A DNA stretch of 64,000 nt from Bacillus sp. 03113 (GTDB lineage Bacteria > Bacillota > Bacilli > Bacillales > Cytobacillaceae), in the NCBI RefSeq assembly GCF_006546985.1, contig NZ_VATK01000008.1:124001-188000 (forward strand). The letters are read 5' to 3'. A program made the translations under genes and the position numbers. Of this stretch, positions 27,005 through 36,129 are shown piece by piece. Each line of letters opens with the position of its first letter. Positions within the stretch are counted from its first letter, which is position 1. The notes beneath the pieces were generated by a model. It saw only the letters and a program-made list of their open reading frames with translations. It had not been told where the DNA came from and did no database searches.

Positions 27005-27604
27005 TTATTTACTATAGACAATCAGATCAAGTTGAGATAAATATATATCTATTTTTTTATCTACCGTTGAAGGATTTTCCGTGTTTGTACACGTTATTCT
27101 TTGTTTATACGCAATGTTCGGATCAGGCAATTTCGGTTTATCAATTTTCCCCACTAACCTTTCGTTTAAATACCAAGCAGCTCCCTCATTTGGTTTCCAA
27201 ACAATCTCGAACCATGTTGGCATATTTGAATTCCATGCTGTCACAGGTGTATTGCCATTGACAACTCCTGCAATAAGGGTAGCTATTTTTGAATCCCTCG
27301 TAAAATATAAACCATTTTGTAAGTTATTGCTGTATAACCCAAGTCTCATGATTATTACATCGTGATTCCTTGAAATTAATGTTTTTAATCTTATTTCATC
27401 GTATTTATTCGGGACAAAGGCGGGAAAGTTGATGCCAGATACACTACCATAAGCCGAACTAGTTAAGTTTAGTGACCCTCCATTTTCTAAGTTTTTTGCA
27501 CTAACAGCTGCACTTCCTGATATTTCTGTTGTGAAATCAGTTGGTATTGCAGAACCGTTAAAATCCCATTTTAAATTTCGTTCATACAAACTGAATTTAT
27601 CCAT
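27005..27604 (-). CDS. Tail-associated protein, possible carbohydrate-binding fold
   Basis: 199-residue, beta-rich, Asn/Ser/Thr-rich protein without signal or membrane segment. The layout (NGSAIPTDF, then repeated strand-like segments to WFEIVWKPNEGAAWYLNERLVG) recalls a concanavalin/LamG-like lectin sandwich, but I do not recognise a family with certainty. Its start overlaps the end of the propeller gene upstream by eight bases, so it is coupled to that gene and probably part of the same receptor-binding assembly. Confidence 0.55.
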   Translation of the reverse strand: MDKFSLYERNLKWDFNGSAIPTDFTTEISGSAAVSAKNLENGGSLNLTSSAYGSVSGINFPAFVPNKYDEIRLKTLISRNHDVIIMRLGLYSNNLQNGLYFTRDSKIATLIAGVVNGNTPVTAWNSNMPTWFEIVWKPNEGAAWYLNERLVGKIDKPKLPDPNIAYKQRITCTNTENPSTVDKKIDIYLSQLDLIVYSK

Positions 27605-28679
27605 TTAGCGATACCTCCAAATCCATTACCGCAACTCCAATCCTTCTTCTCAAATCCGTATTATCATAGTCATGGAAGAACATATACAATTTATTGTTAT
27701 AGGATAAGAAGTTAGGGCTCTCCAATCCACCTGATAAAGCCCATGACGGAATTTCCATAATTTTCATAGGAGTAACTTCTCTTTGGTTTAAACTTTCAAT
27801 TGGAGCAGCATAGATATTTCTGACTGATTGGCCACTTACAAAGAAACACCACAATGTTCCCTGTAATTCTAGCAAACAAGGAGAACCGCCTAAAAATCCA
27901 ACTAGATTAAAACTATCAGTAAAATTTTGGAATTGGTTATCGTACCATAATGGATGTGACAAACGATTCCAATTAACACCGTCACTTGATTCTGCATAAC
28001 CTATATGAGCATGTTGATCAGAACCACTGTTTCTTCCTTGATAAACACCCACCCATTTCCCTTTATATCGAATAACACGAAAATAGGTTCTTTCTACCCC
28101 ATCCCACGTTCCATTCAATGGGCAAGGAATCACTTCAATAGGATTTGAGAAGGTTAATCCATCTACACTTTCAGCCCGCCAAGTCGATTGTCTAGCTGGC
28201 GAACCATATAACCGATGAAAATACAGATAAAATTTATTTGTTAATTCATCAAACACAATGCAAGGAGAGCTAATGTGACCTGAAACTCCACCCATTTGCG
28301 TATCAAAAAAAGTGTCATTAATTAGTGGCGTGTCGATATCAGGATAAAATGCCCATGGTCCCGATGGATCTGGTGCAGTTGATAACCTTATTCCTCCGCC
28401 ATCATGACCAGCCCAATACATATAAAATTTATCTAATGGGTTTTCTACTTTGTTGTCCATTCTAATAACTGATGCATAACTCGCTTGATTCTCTGTGCTT
28501 TCAGGAGGTTCAAACAAATATCCTCCTGAATCAACAAAATTAAAAGGCTTTGTATTTAATTGAATTGAATAATTAATTGCGCCATTTAGTGTGTTATCTA
28601 AGGCAGCTTGTGCATTATCTAACGCAGTTTGTGCTTTAATTAGTGCTTCTTTTGCTTTAATATACGAAATAACATCCAT
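27597..28679 (-). CDS. GH43/GH32-like five-bladed propeller tail protein
   Basis: 360-residue protein: an N-terminal helical/coiled-coil segment (about residues 1-40, AKEALIKAQTALDNAQAALDN), then a propeller of the glycosidase clan F/J type. Strand motifs FYMYWAGHDGGGIRLSTAP, HISSPCIVFDELTNKFYLYF and IGYAESSDGVNWNR repeat. Acidic candidates for catalysis exist but I cannot assign them. The ATG at 28679 overlaps the upstream stop (TAATG). The coiled coil suits trimerisation on the tail tip. It likely binds or cleaves a surface glycan. Confidence 0.65.
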   Translation of the reverse strand: MDVISYIKAKEALIKAQTALDNAQAALDNTLNGAINYSIQLNTKPFNFVDSGGYLFEPPESTENQASYASVIRMDNKVENPLDKFYMYWAGHDGGGIRLSTAPDPSGPWAFYPDIDTPLINDTFFDTQMGGVSGHISSPCIVFDELTNKFYLYFHRLYGSPARQSTWRAESVDGLTFSNPIEVIPCPLNGTWDGVERTYFRVIRYKGKWVGVYQGRNSGSDQHAHIGYAESSDGVNWNRLSHPLWYDNQFQNFTDSFNLVGFLGGSPCLLELQGTLWCFFVSGQSVRNIYAAPIESLNQREVTPMKIMEIPSWALSGGLESPNFLSYNNKLYMFFHDYDNTDLRRRIGVAVMDLEVSLNG

Positions 28680-29788
28680 TATATTTTTACCCATCCTGTT
28701 CCATCACACATATAGCAATCCGTAGTATCTATTTCAAAGTACGTTGATCCAATTGGTATACCCATTGCAATGATATTTGGTTTTGTATCTGTTGATTTTC
28801 CAAAATATTCTTTTGCTGTTCTTGAGCCTTTTAAACGACCTGTGATAGTTGCGACATTAAATGTCATAGAAGTAGTTGATGTATTTTTTAATATAACATT
28901 TGTTGCATATCCTTTTAGATCGTACCATTCTGTGTAGGAATAAGGAGTATTAGGAGAAATTTTTTCAAGCAGTACAGAGTTTGCGGTAAACCGTTTATCG
29001 CCAGCCGTTCCCAAACTTGAATAATAGTGAGCTTTTAATTCTAAACCAACGATATTTGCATAATTTAACGCATTTAAACCAACCGAAAACTCCTGACATT
29101 CTTCGGAATACACTGTCCCTAACGTAATTTCACTTCCGGGCGGAACAACAACATTTGTAAAATTTTGTGAAGATCCTATTTTGGCTTTTACGTCAATTAC
29201 ACCCGTTTGCAATTCCGTTTTAACTGCTTGCACCTCAGATTTTAGTGAAGATACTTCTGCTTTAACATTATCATCATTAACTTGTATGACCTCTCCTTTG
29301 TCCCCTTTTTGTCTAGATGTTAATGTGATAACACTAAATGTTAAGTCAGTAGACAATGTATTTTTCAATAATACCGTCATCCCATATGCTTTGATATTGT
29401 GCCATTTCGATAAATAATAAGGCGAATTTGGAGAAATACTTTCTAAAAGTGAAGAATTAGCAGTGTATCTTAAAGAGCCAGTTTCGCCTGTTTTGGAAAA
29501 ATAATGTGCTCTTAACTCTAAACCGTTTATGTTTGGATAACCAAATGAGCTCAAAGCAACCATAAATTCATGATGGTTATCTGTGTATACTCTATCCAGA
29601 ACGACCTCACTGTTTGCAGGTACAACGAAATTTGTAAAGTCTTTAGATGTGCCAATTTCTTGAACAATACTCCCCGTTAGCTTCACAGCAGCTGGGTTAG
29701 TATCCGTCATAATTGGGTTACCAGATTCATCAACATTTTTTACTTTTAAGAATTTATTTATAATATGTGTTACATTAAGAAGCCCCAA
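28679..29788 (-). CDS. Tail/baseplate protein with internal duplication
   Basis: 369-residue protein containing two clearly similar halves: about residues 42-160 (GTSKDFTNFVVPANSEVVLD onward) and 205-315 (GSSQNFTNVVVPPGSEITLG onward), joined by a coiled coil (VKAEVSSLKSEVQAVKTEL). The C-terminus GSTYFEIDTTDCYMCDGTGW is a common ending of Firmicute tail-fibre-like proteins. It lies downstream of the tail endopeptidase gene, so an upper-baseplate or fibre role is likely. Confidence 0.65.
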   Translation of the reverse strand: MGLLNVTHIINKFLKVKNVDESGNPIMTDTNPAAVKLTGSIVQEIGTSKDFTNFVVPANSEVVLDRVYTDNHHEFMVALSSFGYPNINGLELRAHYFSKTGETGSLRYTANSSLLESISPNSPYYLSKWHNIKAYGMTVLLKNTLSTDLTFSVITLTSRQKGDKGEVIQVNDDNVKAEVSSLKSEVQAVKTELQTGVIDVKAKIGSSQNFTNVVVPPGSEITLGTVYSEECQEFSVGLNALNYANIVGLELKAHYYSSLGTAGDKRFTANSVLLEKISPNTPYSYTEWYDLKGYATNVILKNTSTTSMTFNVATITGRLKGSRTAKEYFGKSTDTKPNIIAMGIPIGSTYFEIDTTDCYMCDGTGWVKI

Positions 29789-29799
29789 TTTAAACCCTC

Positions 29800-30162
29800 C
29801 TAAGCTAGCGTTTTAGATACGCCTGTTACTTCTCCGCTTGAATACTGCAAAGTGTAGGTGACTGTTTTCCCACCAGCTGACTCAGAAACAGATTGTACCT
29901 GACCTTGTTCGTCATAATTAATAGTTGTAGTCTTTATAACATTTGATCCGTCTTTTTCTTCAATTGTTGTTAAAAGACCATTTGAAAATATTAGATTTGT
30001 ATTTCTTGAGTCAATTTCTAATAATGCAGCCATTTGTTCAAAGACTGCAGAATTAGAAGTTCCAACGATTTTATCGATATCATCACTAATATCTTGGAAA
30101 TTTTCATTCGAATCATTTCGAAAATCCCGATCAAAAGGCACCCCTAAATTTTTATATCTCAA
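29800..30162 (-). CDS. Small tail-region structural protein
   Basis: 120-residue protein with an N-terminal helix and C-terminal beta repeats (GGKTVTYTLQYSSGEVTGV). The start MRYKNLGVPFDRDFRNDSNENFQD resembles small proteins between Tal and fibre genes in Bacillus siphoviruses. No enzyme motif. Exact role unknown. Confidence 0.6.
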   Translation of the reverse strand: MRYKNLGVPFDRDFRNDSNENFQDISDDIDKIVGTSNSAVFEQMAALLEIDSRNTNLIFSNGLLTTIEEKDGSNVIKTTTINYDEQGQVQSVSESAGGKTVTYTLQYSSGEVTGVSKTLA

Positions 30163-30165
30163 TCT

Positions 30166-30405
30166 TCATACCTCCATTTTTCGCAAGAAAAAAGACAAGT
30201 CCATGACTTGTCTTTTCTCACCTATTTGAATTTGATTATCTATGATTCGATATTGAGGCAATTCTTGTTTAACTGTTTCTAAATCTTTTTCTGATATAAA
30301 AAAGAAGTGGTCAAACTGTTGAAGTGGAATCACTCTTTCACCTACTAAACTGTCAATTATTTTGCCTTCCATGTCAGTGTTGCAAAATAATAAGACTCCT
30401 CCCAT
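30166..30405 (-). CDS. Hypothetical phage protein in the tail operon
   Basis: 79-residue soluble protein (MGGVLLFCNTDMEGKIIDS) with no motif I recognise. It lies two bases after the tail endopeptidase gene and four before the next, so it is co-transcribed and translated with tail genes. Confidence 0.65.
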   Translation of the reverse strand: MGGVLLFCNTDMEGKIIDSLVGERVIPLQQFDHFFFISEKDLETVKQELPQYRIIDNQIQIGEKRQVMDLSFFLRKMEV

Positions 30406-30407
30406 TT

Positions 30408-32300
30408 TTACCCCTCCTTACCGATATATCTCACACTTCCGTACCCATAATCAGTTGAGTTTTCTCCATACATCCTCCAATATATGGCTCTTAAATTACC
30501 GGTTGGTGTACCAAGATCAATAAGCGCCTCTTTTCGATAGCCTTGTTCAGCATCCCACCGTGTCTCAGTAAAATAAGTTGAACTGACAACAATTTCGTCA
30601 TTCTCGTCTGTTAAATCAAAAACGAGCGTGCCGAGCATGCCGTTTTCGGTCTTCATATTAACGACAACATGCAAGTATCTACAATCATGTTTAAATGTAT
30701 ATCGTTGAATATTGTCACGGTTAGTTGTGTGTACACGGTAAAATTGTCCATCTTTCTCAACGCCCTCCGTTTGAAAAGGCGGCTCACTCCCTTGGATTCC
30801 AAATGCATTTTGCAATATTCCATCATTGACGACTTTGTACCCATCTGGACGCTCAATGATCATAGCTCCCTTTGCGATATAAAGACCATCTGAATTTAGT
30901 TTTACATATTTATTCGAATCTGCTGCATTAATGGCAATAAGTTCATTCCCATCCCAATAAAAAAGATCATCGTCACCGATAATCTGAATATTGTTCGTTT
31001 TAATTTGTCCAGCTATCAGTAGTGCTGTGTTGATTCCTTCTGCAGTTATCGCATTTGGGAATGTAACTCCTCCATCTGTCGTAACACCGATGCCTGTGGA
31101 TCGTAATACAACAAATTTATTAGGATCATTAGGATCCCTAGCGAGAATACCCATACCTGGCGGATATTCTAATTCTGTTAAAGAATTATTCAGTGCTTCG
31201 GTTGCCCGTTGAACAGATTCTTCGTATACGTCATAACGCAATTTCCCTTTGTTCTCATCATAAATTTTATTTAATAGCGACTTCTGATAACTTAAAAATG
31301 ATTTTGCAAAAGTCTTTTTATAATTAGCTAGAGCAACTCTTGGTGACTTCTTACTCTCTGGATAAAGCTCTATTTCCATAATTCGAAGGTCAACGTCTAC
31401 CCCCAATTCTTCTAAGATGGTTGGTACTACGTCTCCTCTTTCGGGTACTGGCTTTGTATATCCAGCGTCTTGCAGCACGATAAATTCTAAATCAAAAAAT
31501 ACGTCCGGTTCATCTTGAATGTTTGCTGCTAAATGCTCTATTAATGTATAGTTATTTGTTATCGTTTCATTTGAGTACGGTGGAGCATCTTTGTACTCAA
31601 TATTGCCATCTTCGTCCATGTAAAAACTAGCATTAGGACTAACATATTCAGCAGAAACAATTGGTGTTCCATCTTGATTTCGCTTGCCTGTTCCCTTAAT
31701 TCGCGTTGATAGATTACTTGTATCAATATTCTTTTTAAATGTCTTTATATTGTGATTATGCCTAAACTGCATGTCGATAAAAGAACCAATTTGGTTTCGA
31801 ATTCTTATTTCATTTCCAATGATCTCAAACTCTGCTTCGAAGCGCTCTATTACTTTATTAAATAGTGCTAAACAGTTATCATTTCCAAAGTTTTCGAATT
31901 CCAAATTTCCAAAAGCATCAATTATGGAAAATGTCCAACGAGTCCCAGTAAAAATGAAAGAGAGTAATTCGTTTATTGACTTTAATCCTGTAGATAACAC
32001 TGATTCTCTCCTAGTATCGATAATGTCATAAAATCGATGCCTAGCTTCTGTGATGATTTTGACCGGAGTGTTCTTAATCAGACGTTCATCCATTTTCTTA
32101 ATACGATATTGATGACCTTCGTACCCAATGAATTCCTCATTTTGAATCAAATTAAATCCGAATTGATTCATTTCGGTTTTGGGAATAAAAAAAGAGAGTG
32201 GACCGTATTGGTTTACTCCTCCCTTTAAAACTAAATCTTTGTAATTACTTAATGGCTCAATTTCTCTATTTCTAGTTATGACCTCTAAAATATTAATCAC
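30408..32300 (-). CDS. Tail-associated endopeptidase-like (Tal/gp21-type) protein
   Basis: 630-residue protein. Its N-terminal ~330 residues match the prophage endopeptidase tail family (opening INILEVITRNREIEPL, GYEGHQYRIKK), which forms the tail-tip hub after Dit. The C-terminal half has strand-rich segments seen in SPP1-type proteins. It directly follows the Dit gene, the canonical order TMP-Dit-Tal. Peptidase activity is not proven. Confidence 0.85.
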   Translation of the reverse strand: MINILEVITRNREIEPLSNYKDLVLKGGVNQYGPLSFFIPKTEMNQFGFNLIQNEEFIGYEGHQYRIKKMDERLIKNTPVKIITEARHRFYDIIDTRRESVLSTGLKSINELLSFIFTGTRWTFSIIDAFGNLEFENFGNDNCLALFNKVIERFEAEFEIIGNEIRIRNQIGSFIDMQFRHNHNIKTFKKNIDTSNLSTRIKGTGKRNQDGTPIVSAEYVSPNASFYMDEDGNIEYKDAPPYSNETITNNYTLIEHLAANIQDEPDVFFDLEFIVLQDAGYTKPVPERGDVVPTILEELGVDVDLRIMEIELYPESKKSPRVALANYKKTFAKSFLSYQKSLLNKIYDENKGKLRYDVYEESVQRATEALNNSLTELEYPPGMGILARDPNDPNKFVVLRSTGIGVTTDGGVTFPNAITAEGINTALLIAGQIKTNNIQIIGDDDLFYWDGNELIAINAADSNKYVKLNSDGLYIAKGAMIIERPDGYKVVNDGILQNAFGIQGSEPPFQTEGVEKDGQFYRVHTTNRDNIQRYTFKHDCRYLHVVVNMKTENGMLGTLVFDLTDENDEIVVSSTYFTETRWDAEQGYRKEALIDLGTPTGNLRAIYWRMYGENSTDYGYGSVRYIGKEG

Positions 32301-32308
32301 CTACGATC

Positions 32309-33142
32309 TTAAAAATAATAAAACCGAAAATCGAAAGAGATTTCAAAGCTCCCTACAGCTCCTACTAATTCGAAATCATTCCAACCTGGAGCTAATTTTA
32401 TTAATTTTCGGTTTGTATCTCCAAAAACAGGGACTATACCATTTTTAAGAGATCGAGTACGATTTATTTCAATAGATTCTCCAGCTGCTGTTGATCCATT
32501 ATATGTCCAGGTGTTGAGTGTAGTAAGGTTCTTGATTTGTAGATTATTTGACTCTCCTTGATATTTAATAATCAAAGGAAATTTTTCTGGATCAATAGTC
32601 TCATCACCAGCGTTATAAATCTTGAATGTATTTGTATTAAGCTTGTATATTAAATCATCTGCTAATAATCCTTGACCGATTTGCCAAAGTTCTGCATCGA
32701 ATGTAAGAGGATCTAATGTAGTTCCAATAGATTCGGAAAATGAACTATGGCTAATAAAATTTAGCATGAAATCACTGTAAGTCCCGATTTTAGATGGATC
32801 CCATTCATCACTTACTTCCACAAGCCAACGTTTACCAGGTTCAGAATCAACAATTAAATAAAATTCATCTAATATCATAAAGATCTGAAAAAGTTTATTT
32901 CGAAGAAGGGCATAATCATAACTATCCACTGCAAATGAGGAGCATTCAGCAATTATCTTACGTTCTCCCCATGTTTTTCCTAATCGTATAGATCCATTTA
33001 TATTATCTGAAGTTTCGGTGTAAATTTGCGGTTTTGGTGAAAAGATCGTTAGCTTTTTTACTAAAACACCAAAATCATTGGCCATATCAAAGATTTTCCC
33101 GTCTTTTGTAACGATCTTAAAATTATCTAACGTTTTGATCAC
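32309..33142 (-). CDS. Distal tail protein Dit
   Basis: 277-residue distal tail protein of the siphovirus tail-component family. It forms the hexameric ring joining tail tube and baseplate. Recognisable features are an N-terminal beta domain and the C-terminal segment ending GAVGSFEISFDFRFYYF, with RWLVEVSDEWDP in between. The start overlaps the tape-measure stop by four bases (ATGA). Confidence 0.85.
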   Translation of the reverse strand: MIKTLDNFKIVTKDGKIFDMANDFGVLVKKLTIFSPKPQIYTETSDNINGSIRLGKTWGERKIIAECSSFAVDSYDYALLRNKLFQIFMILDEFYLIVDSEPGKRWLVEVSDEWDPSKIGTYSDFMLNFISHSSFSESIGTTLDPLTFDAELWQIGQGLLADDLIYKLNTNTFKIYNAGDETIDPEKFPLIIKYQGESNNLQIKNLTTLNTWTYNGSTAAGESIEINRTRSLKNGIVPVFGDTNRKLIKLAPGWNDFELVGAVGSFEISFDFRFYYF

Positions 33143-36105
33143 GATTTCACCCCCGCTTTGATGAGCTCGTTTTCAAATTCCAGCTGTTGTTTAGTCATAA
33201 TTTCATCATATAAATCTTTATCCATTGACCCTTCTACGGTTATAAAGTTGGTAACTTGCTGACTATACGATCTTGGAGATTCATTTTGATTTGGCTTAAC
33301 AAATCCAGCATCGATCATTCTAAAAAGATTTGCTTGTTGCGCTTCTGTTATAACCCATTCATTCCGAAGTAAGCGGACATCGACCTCATTATGCATGGGT
33401 GAATTCATAAATTGAGAAGCTAATCCACCTGTATGAAGCATAGGCATTTGACCATGACCTACGATCCCACCAGTATGATAGGTTCCTCTATTTATTCTAT
33501 TGACTATTGCACGCGTAGGAGTTTGGACCACATTTACCGTTTTAGTAATAGATGCTCCTAACACACTGTTCATAGTGCGTCCTTCATTTGTGATCTCCTG
33601 TACTTTTGTTTTAGCTCCTTGAAGTCTGTCTATTTGTGATTGGATGGCTCCAACGGCCGCTTGGTATTCTTGGGTTGTCCTTGCGGCGGCAGGTGTACTA
33701 GCTTCGAGATTCCTTTTCTGCTCTTCAAGTTTTTCTATTTCTGCATCAATAACATTTAACGCTTCACCCTTTTTAGCAGTCAGACCAACTTGGCGAAGTT
33801 CCAAGTCAACCATTTTTTGGTTAACTGCATCTAGTTTGCCTATCTCTTCATCAATCTTAGCAGCTTCTTCACCTTTTGCCTTAATATTCTCTAGATTTTG
33901 AGCGTACTGATCACGAAGCTCTTGTAATTTTAAACGTTCTTTGACAGTTATACGATCTAATATAAATGCTTCTTCATTATTTCCTTTGTCTTTTGCAGTA
34001 CGAATTTCAGCTTCTCTTTCCGCAACAAGATCAATTTGATCCTTTAGTTCTTTTTCAATGCTATTTCTTTCTTCTGAAAGCTGATTCAAATCTCCCTGAA
34101 TTTGTTTTCTTTTTTCAAGATTTTCTTGCATATTCGCTTCTGCTGCTGCCTTTGCAGCTTCAAGATCAAGCCTTAGTTGTTCAACCTTCTCTTGTGTCAG
34201 TTTTTTAGCTGCATCTGTATTCTCCAACATTATTTTCCCTTGATCTGATAGAACAATATTTGATTCTGGAACCTTCTCTATTATTTTGTCGTTCAATTCT
34301 AGAAATTCCGCAAACTCTACGTTTGTCAATCCTGACTTTTCAAGAAGTTTATCTTGTTCGTCTTTCAATTTAGTAATAGTATTTGGATCAACTGTTTGCT
34401 TAATCTCGTTATTAATATCAAGATAACGACCAAGTTCATAGGTTGTAAGGCTCATTTTATTTTTCAATTCATCGTATCTAGATGTCATCGAATTGAGAGA
34501 TTCTATTTCTTTTTGTGCAGTAACAAGACGTTCTAACGAAACCTCTTCCATTTCCCTCTGATGTACAATAGTACTTGCTATAGCACCACCAAGTAAAGAG
34601 ATACCTACTATCAGCCATCCACCAGGACCCATAGAAAACATTAAACCTTTTACTGCGATCGCAAGCTTACTAATTGTAGAAATTGTAAGAGCAATGGCCG
34701 AAGAAGCACCTGCAAAAGCAATCCCAGCATTGACTGTAGACATATCCATTTCTGCAATCGTACTAACAGCATTTGCACCTAGTTTAGTAATGTCTGTTAA
34801 AAACGGAAGAAACTCTTTCCCTAGTTTTATTCCAATCGTTTCAAGGGCCCCATTTAGTTCGTCATAGGCTCCTTTTAAATTGTCTTTCATTACATCTGCA
34901 GCTGCTTTGGACGCACCAGCACTATCTTTTAGAGAATTTGTTAATTCATCTATGGTTTGAGGTCCTGCTTTCATAAGGGAAAGCATACCCGAAACAGCTT
35001 CAGTTCCAACAAGACTTGCCAACGTGGCTGCTTGTTGAGTCTCTGTTTGCCCTTCCATGGACTTCCTAAGGTTGTCCACTAATTTTGATAGGCCTACAAA
35101 GTTCCCTTTTGAATCCGTTATCGCAATGCCCATTTTCTTCATCATCTTTGAGTTTTCATCAGATGGATTTAAAAGAGAAAGTAACGTAGCACGTAACGTT
35201 GTACCTGCTTGCTCTCCTTCCATTCCCGCATTCGTCATTACCCCGATCGAAGCTGCCAATTCTTCAAGACTTATTCCAAGTGCAGCTGCAGGAGGACCAG
35301 CATATTTCAGTGCATATTGCATATCCGTGATATCAGCAGCTGAAATATTTGCTGTTTTAGCCAAGATATCTGCTACTTTACTTGCTTTACTAGCTTCTAA
35401 CGAAAAAATATTAAGGGTTGATGCAACAACTTGAGAAGTTTTAGATAAATCGGCACCTGATGCTTCAGCTGCAGCAATAACCCCTGGCATGGCTGATATG
35501 ATTTCATTAGCATTAAATCCCATCGCTGCCATCTCTTCAAAACCAACAGCAACTTCTGATGCTGATTTAGAAGTAGTAGCCCCTAAACTAAGAGCAGAAT
35601 TCTCAAGATCTTTAAATTCATCATCCGTTGCACCCGATATGGCTTTTACACGGCTCATTTGCGCTTCGAAATCCATGGCTGTTTTTACACTTACACCGAT
35701 GGCCGCAACAACAGCTGCACCAACACCAGCTGCCGCAGTTTGTATATCTGTTAACGATTCTTCGAATGACTTGGTCCCACTCTCAGCTCGCTCAATTTCA
35801 GCAGTGATTTTCTCAATTTCACTGCTATCCATCCCTAATCCTTCAAGCTCAGTTCTTACATCTGCTAACATTTGCTGAAGTATTTGTGGATTAGCTCTTC
35901 TAATTTGTTTGTTGATCTTGTCAATTTGTTCTGAAGATATCCCAATGGTTTGTAATGACGAATTTAATGATTGAAAACGGATATTTACGTCGTTTGCTGA
36001 TCGGCCTGCATGTTGCAAATGATTTCTTGTATCTTCCATCCGTTGTTGGAATTGCTGTGATTCGAGCGTTAACCTTGCCCTTAATTCACCAAGATCCGTG
36101 GCCAT
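33139..36105 (-). CDS. Tail tape measure protein
   Basis: 988-residue TP901-type tape measure. An N-terminal coiled coil, the conserved TP901 core (about residues 110-440, MDFEAQMSRVKAISGATDDE and SGMLSLMKAGPQ), membrane-like hydrophobic stretches near 465-510, and a long coiled coil (about 640-830) are visible. Its length should set a tail of medium length. It follows the tail-chaperone pair with a 24-base gap. Confidence 0.93.
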   Translation of the reverse strand: MATDLGELRARLTLESQQFQQRMEDTRNHLQHAGRSANDVNIRFQSLNSSLQTIGISSEQIDKINKQIRRANPQILQQMLADVRTELEGLGMDSSEIEKITAEIERAESGTKSFEESLTDIQTAAAGVGAAVVAAIGVSVKTAMDFEAQMSRVKAISGATDDEFKDLENSALSLGATTSKSASEVAVGFEEMAAMGFNANEIISAMPGVIAAAEASGADLSKTSQVVASTLNIFSLEASKASKVADILAKTANISAADITDMQYALKYAGPPAAALGISLEELAASIGVMTNAGMEGEQAGTTLRATLLSLLNPSDENSKMMKKMGIAITDSKGNFVGLSKLVDNLRKSMEGQTETQQAATLASLVGTEAVSGMLSLMKAGPQTIDELTNSLKDSAGASKAAADVMKDNLKGAYDELNGALETIGIKLGKEFLPFLTDITKLGANAVSTIAEMDMSTVNAGIAFAGASSAIALTISTISKLAIAVKGLMFSMGPGGWLIVGISLLGGAIASTIVHQREMEEVSLERLVTAQKEIESLNSMTSRYDELKNKMSLTTYELGRYLDINNEIKQTVDPNTITKLKDEQDKLLEKSGLTNVEFAEFLELNDKIIEKVPESNIVLSDQGKIMLENTDAAKKLTQEKVEQLRLDLEAAKAAAEANMQENLEKRKQIQGDLNQLSEERNSIEKELKDQIDLVAEREAEIRTAKDKGNNEEAFILDRITVKERLKLQELRDQYAQNLENIKAKGEEAAKIDEEIGKLDAVNQKMVDLELRQVGLTAKKGEALNVIDAEIEKLEEQKRNLEASTPAAARTTQEYQAAVGAIQSQIDRLQGAKTKVQEITNEGRTMNSVLGASITKTVNVVQTPTRAIVNRINRGTYHTGGIVGHGQMPMLHTGGLASQFMNSPMHNEVDVRLLRNEWVITEAQQANLFRMIDAGFVKPNQNESPRSYSQQVTNFITVEGSMDKDLYDEIMTKQQLEFENELIKAGVKS

Positions 36106-36129
36106 TATTTTTTGATTACCTCCTTTCTA

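Noticed and set aside
35057-35434. Long plus-strand open frame antisense to the tape measure gene (also 35489-35878, 33644-33901 and others)
   Set aside because: No ribosome site, composition of a shadow frame, and the minus-strand tape measure is certain.
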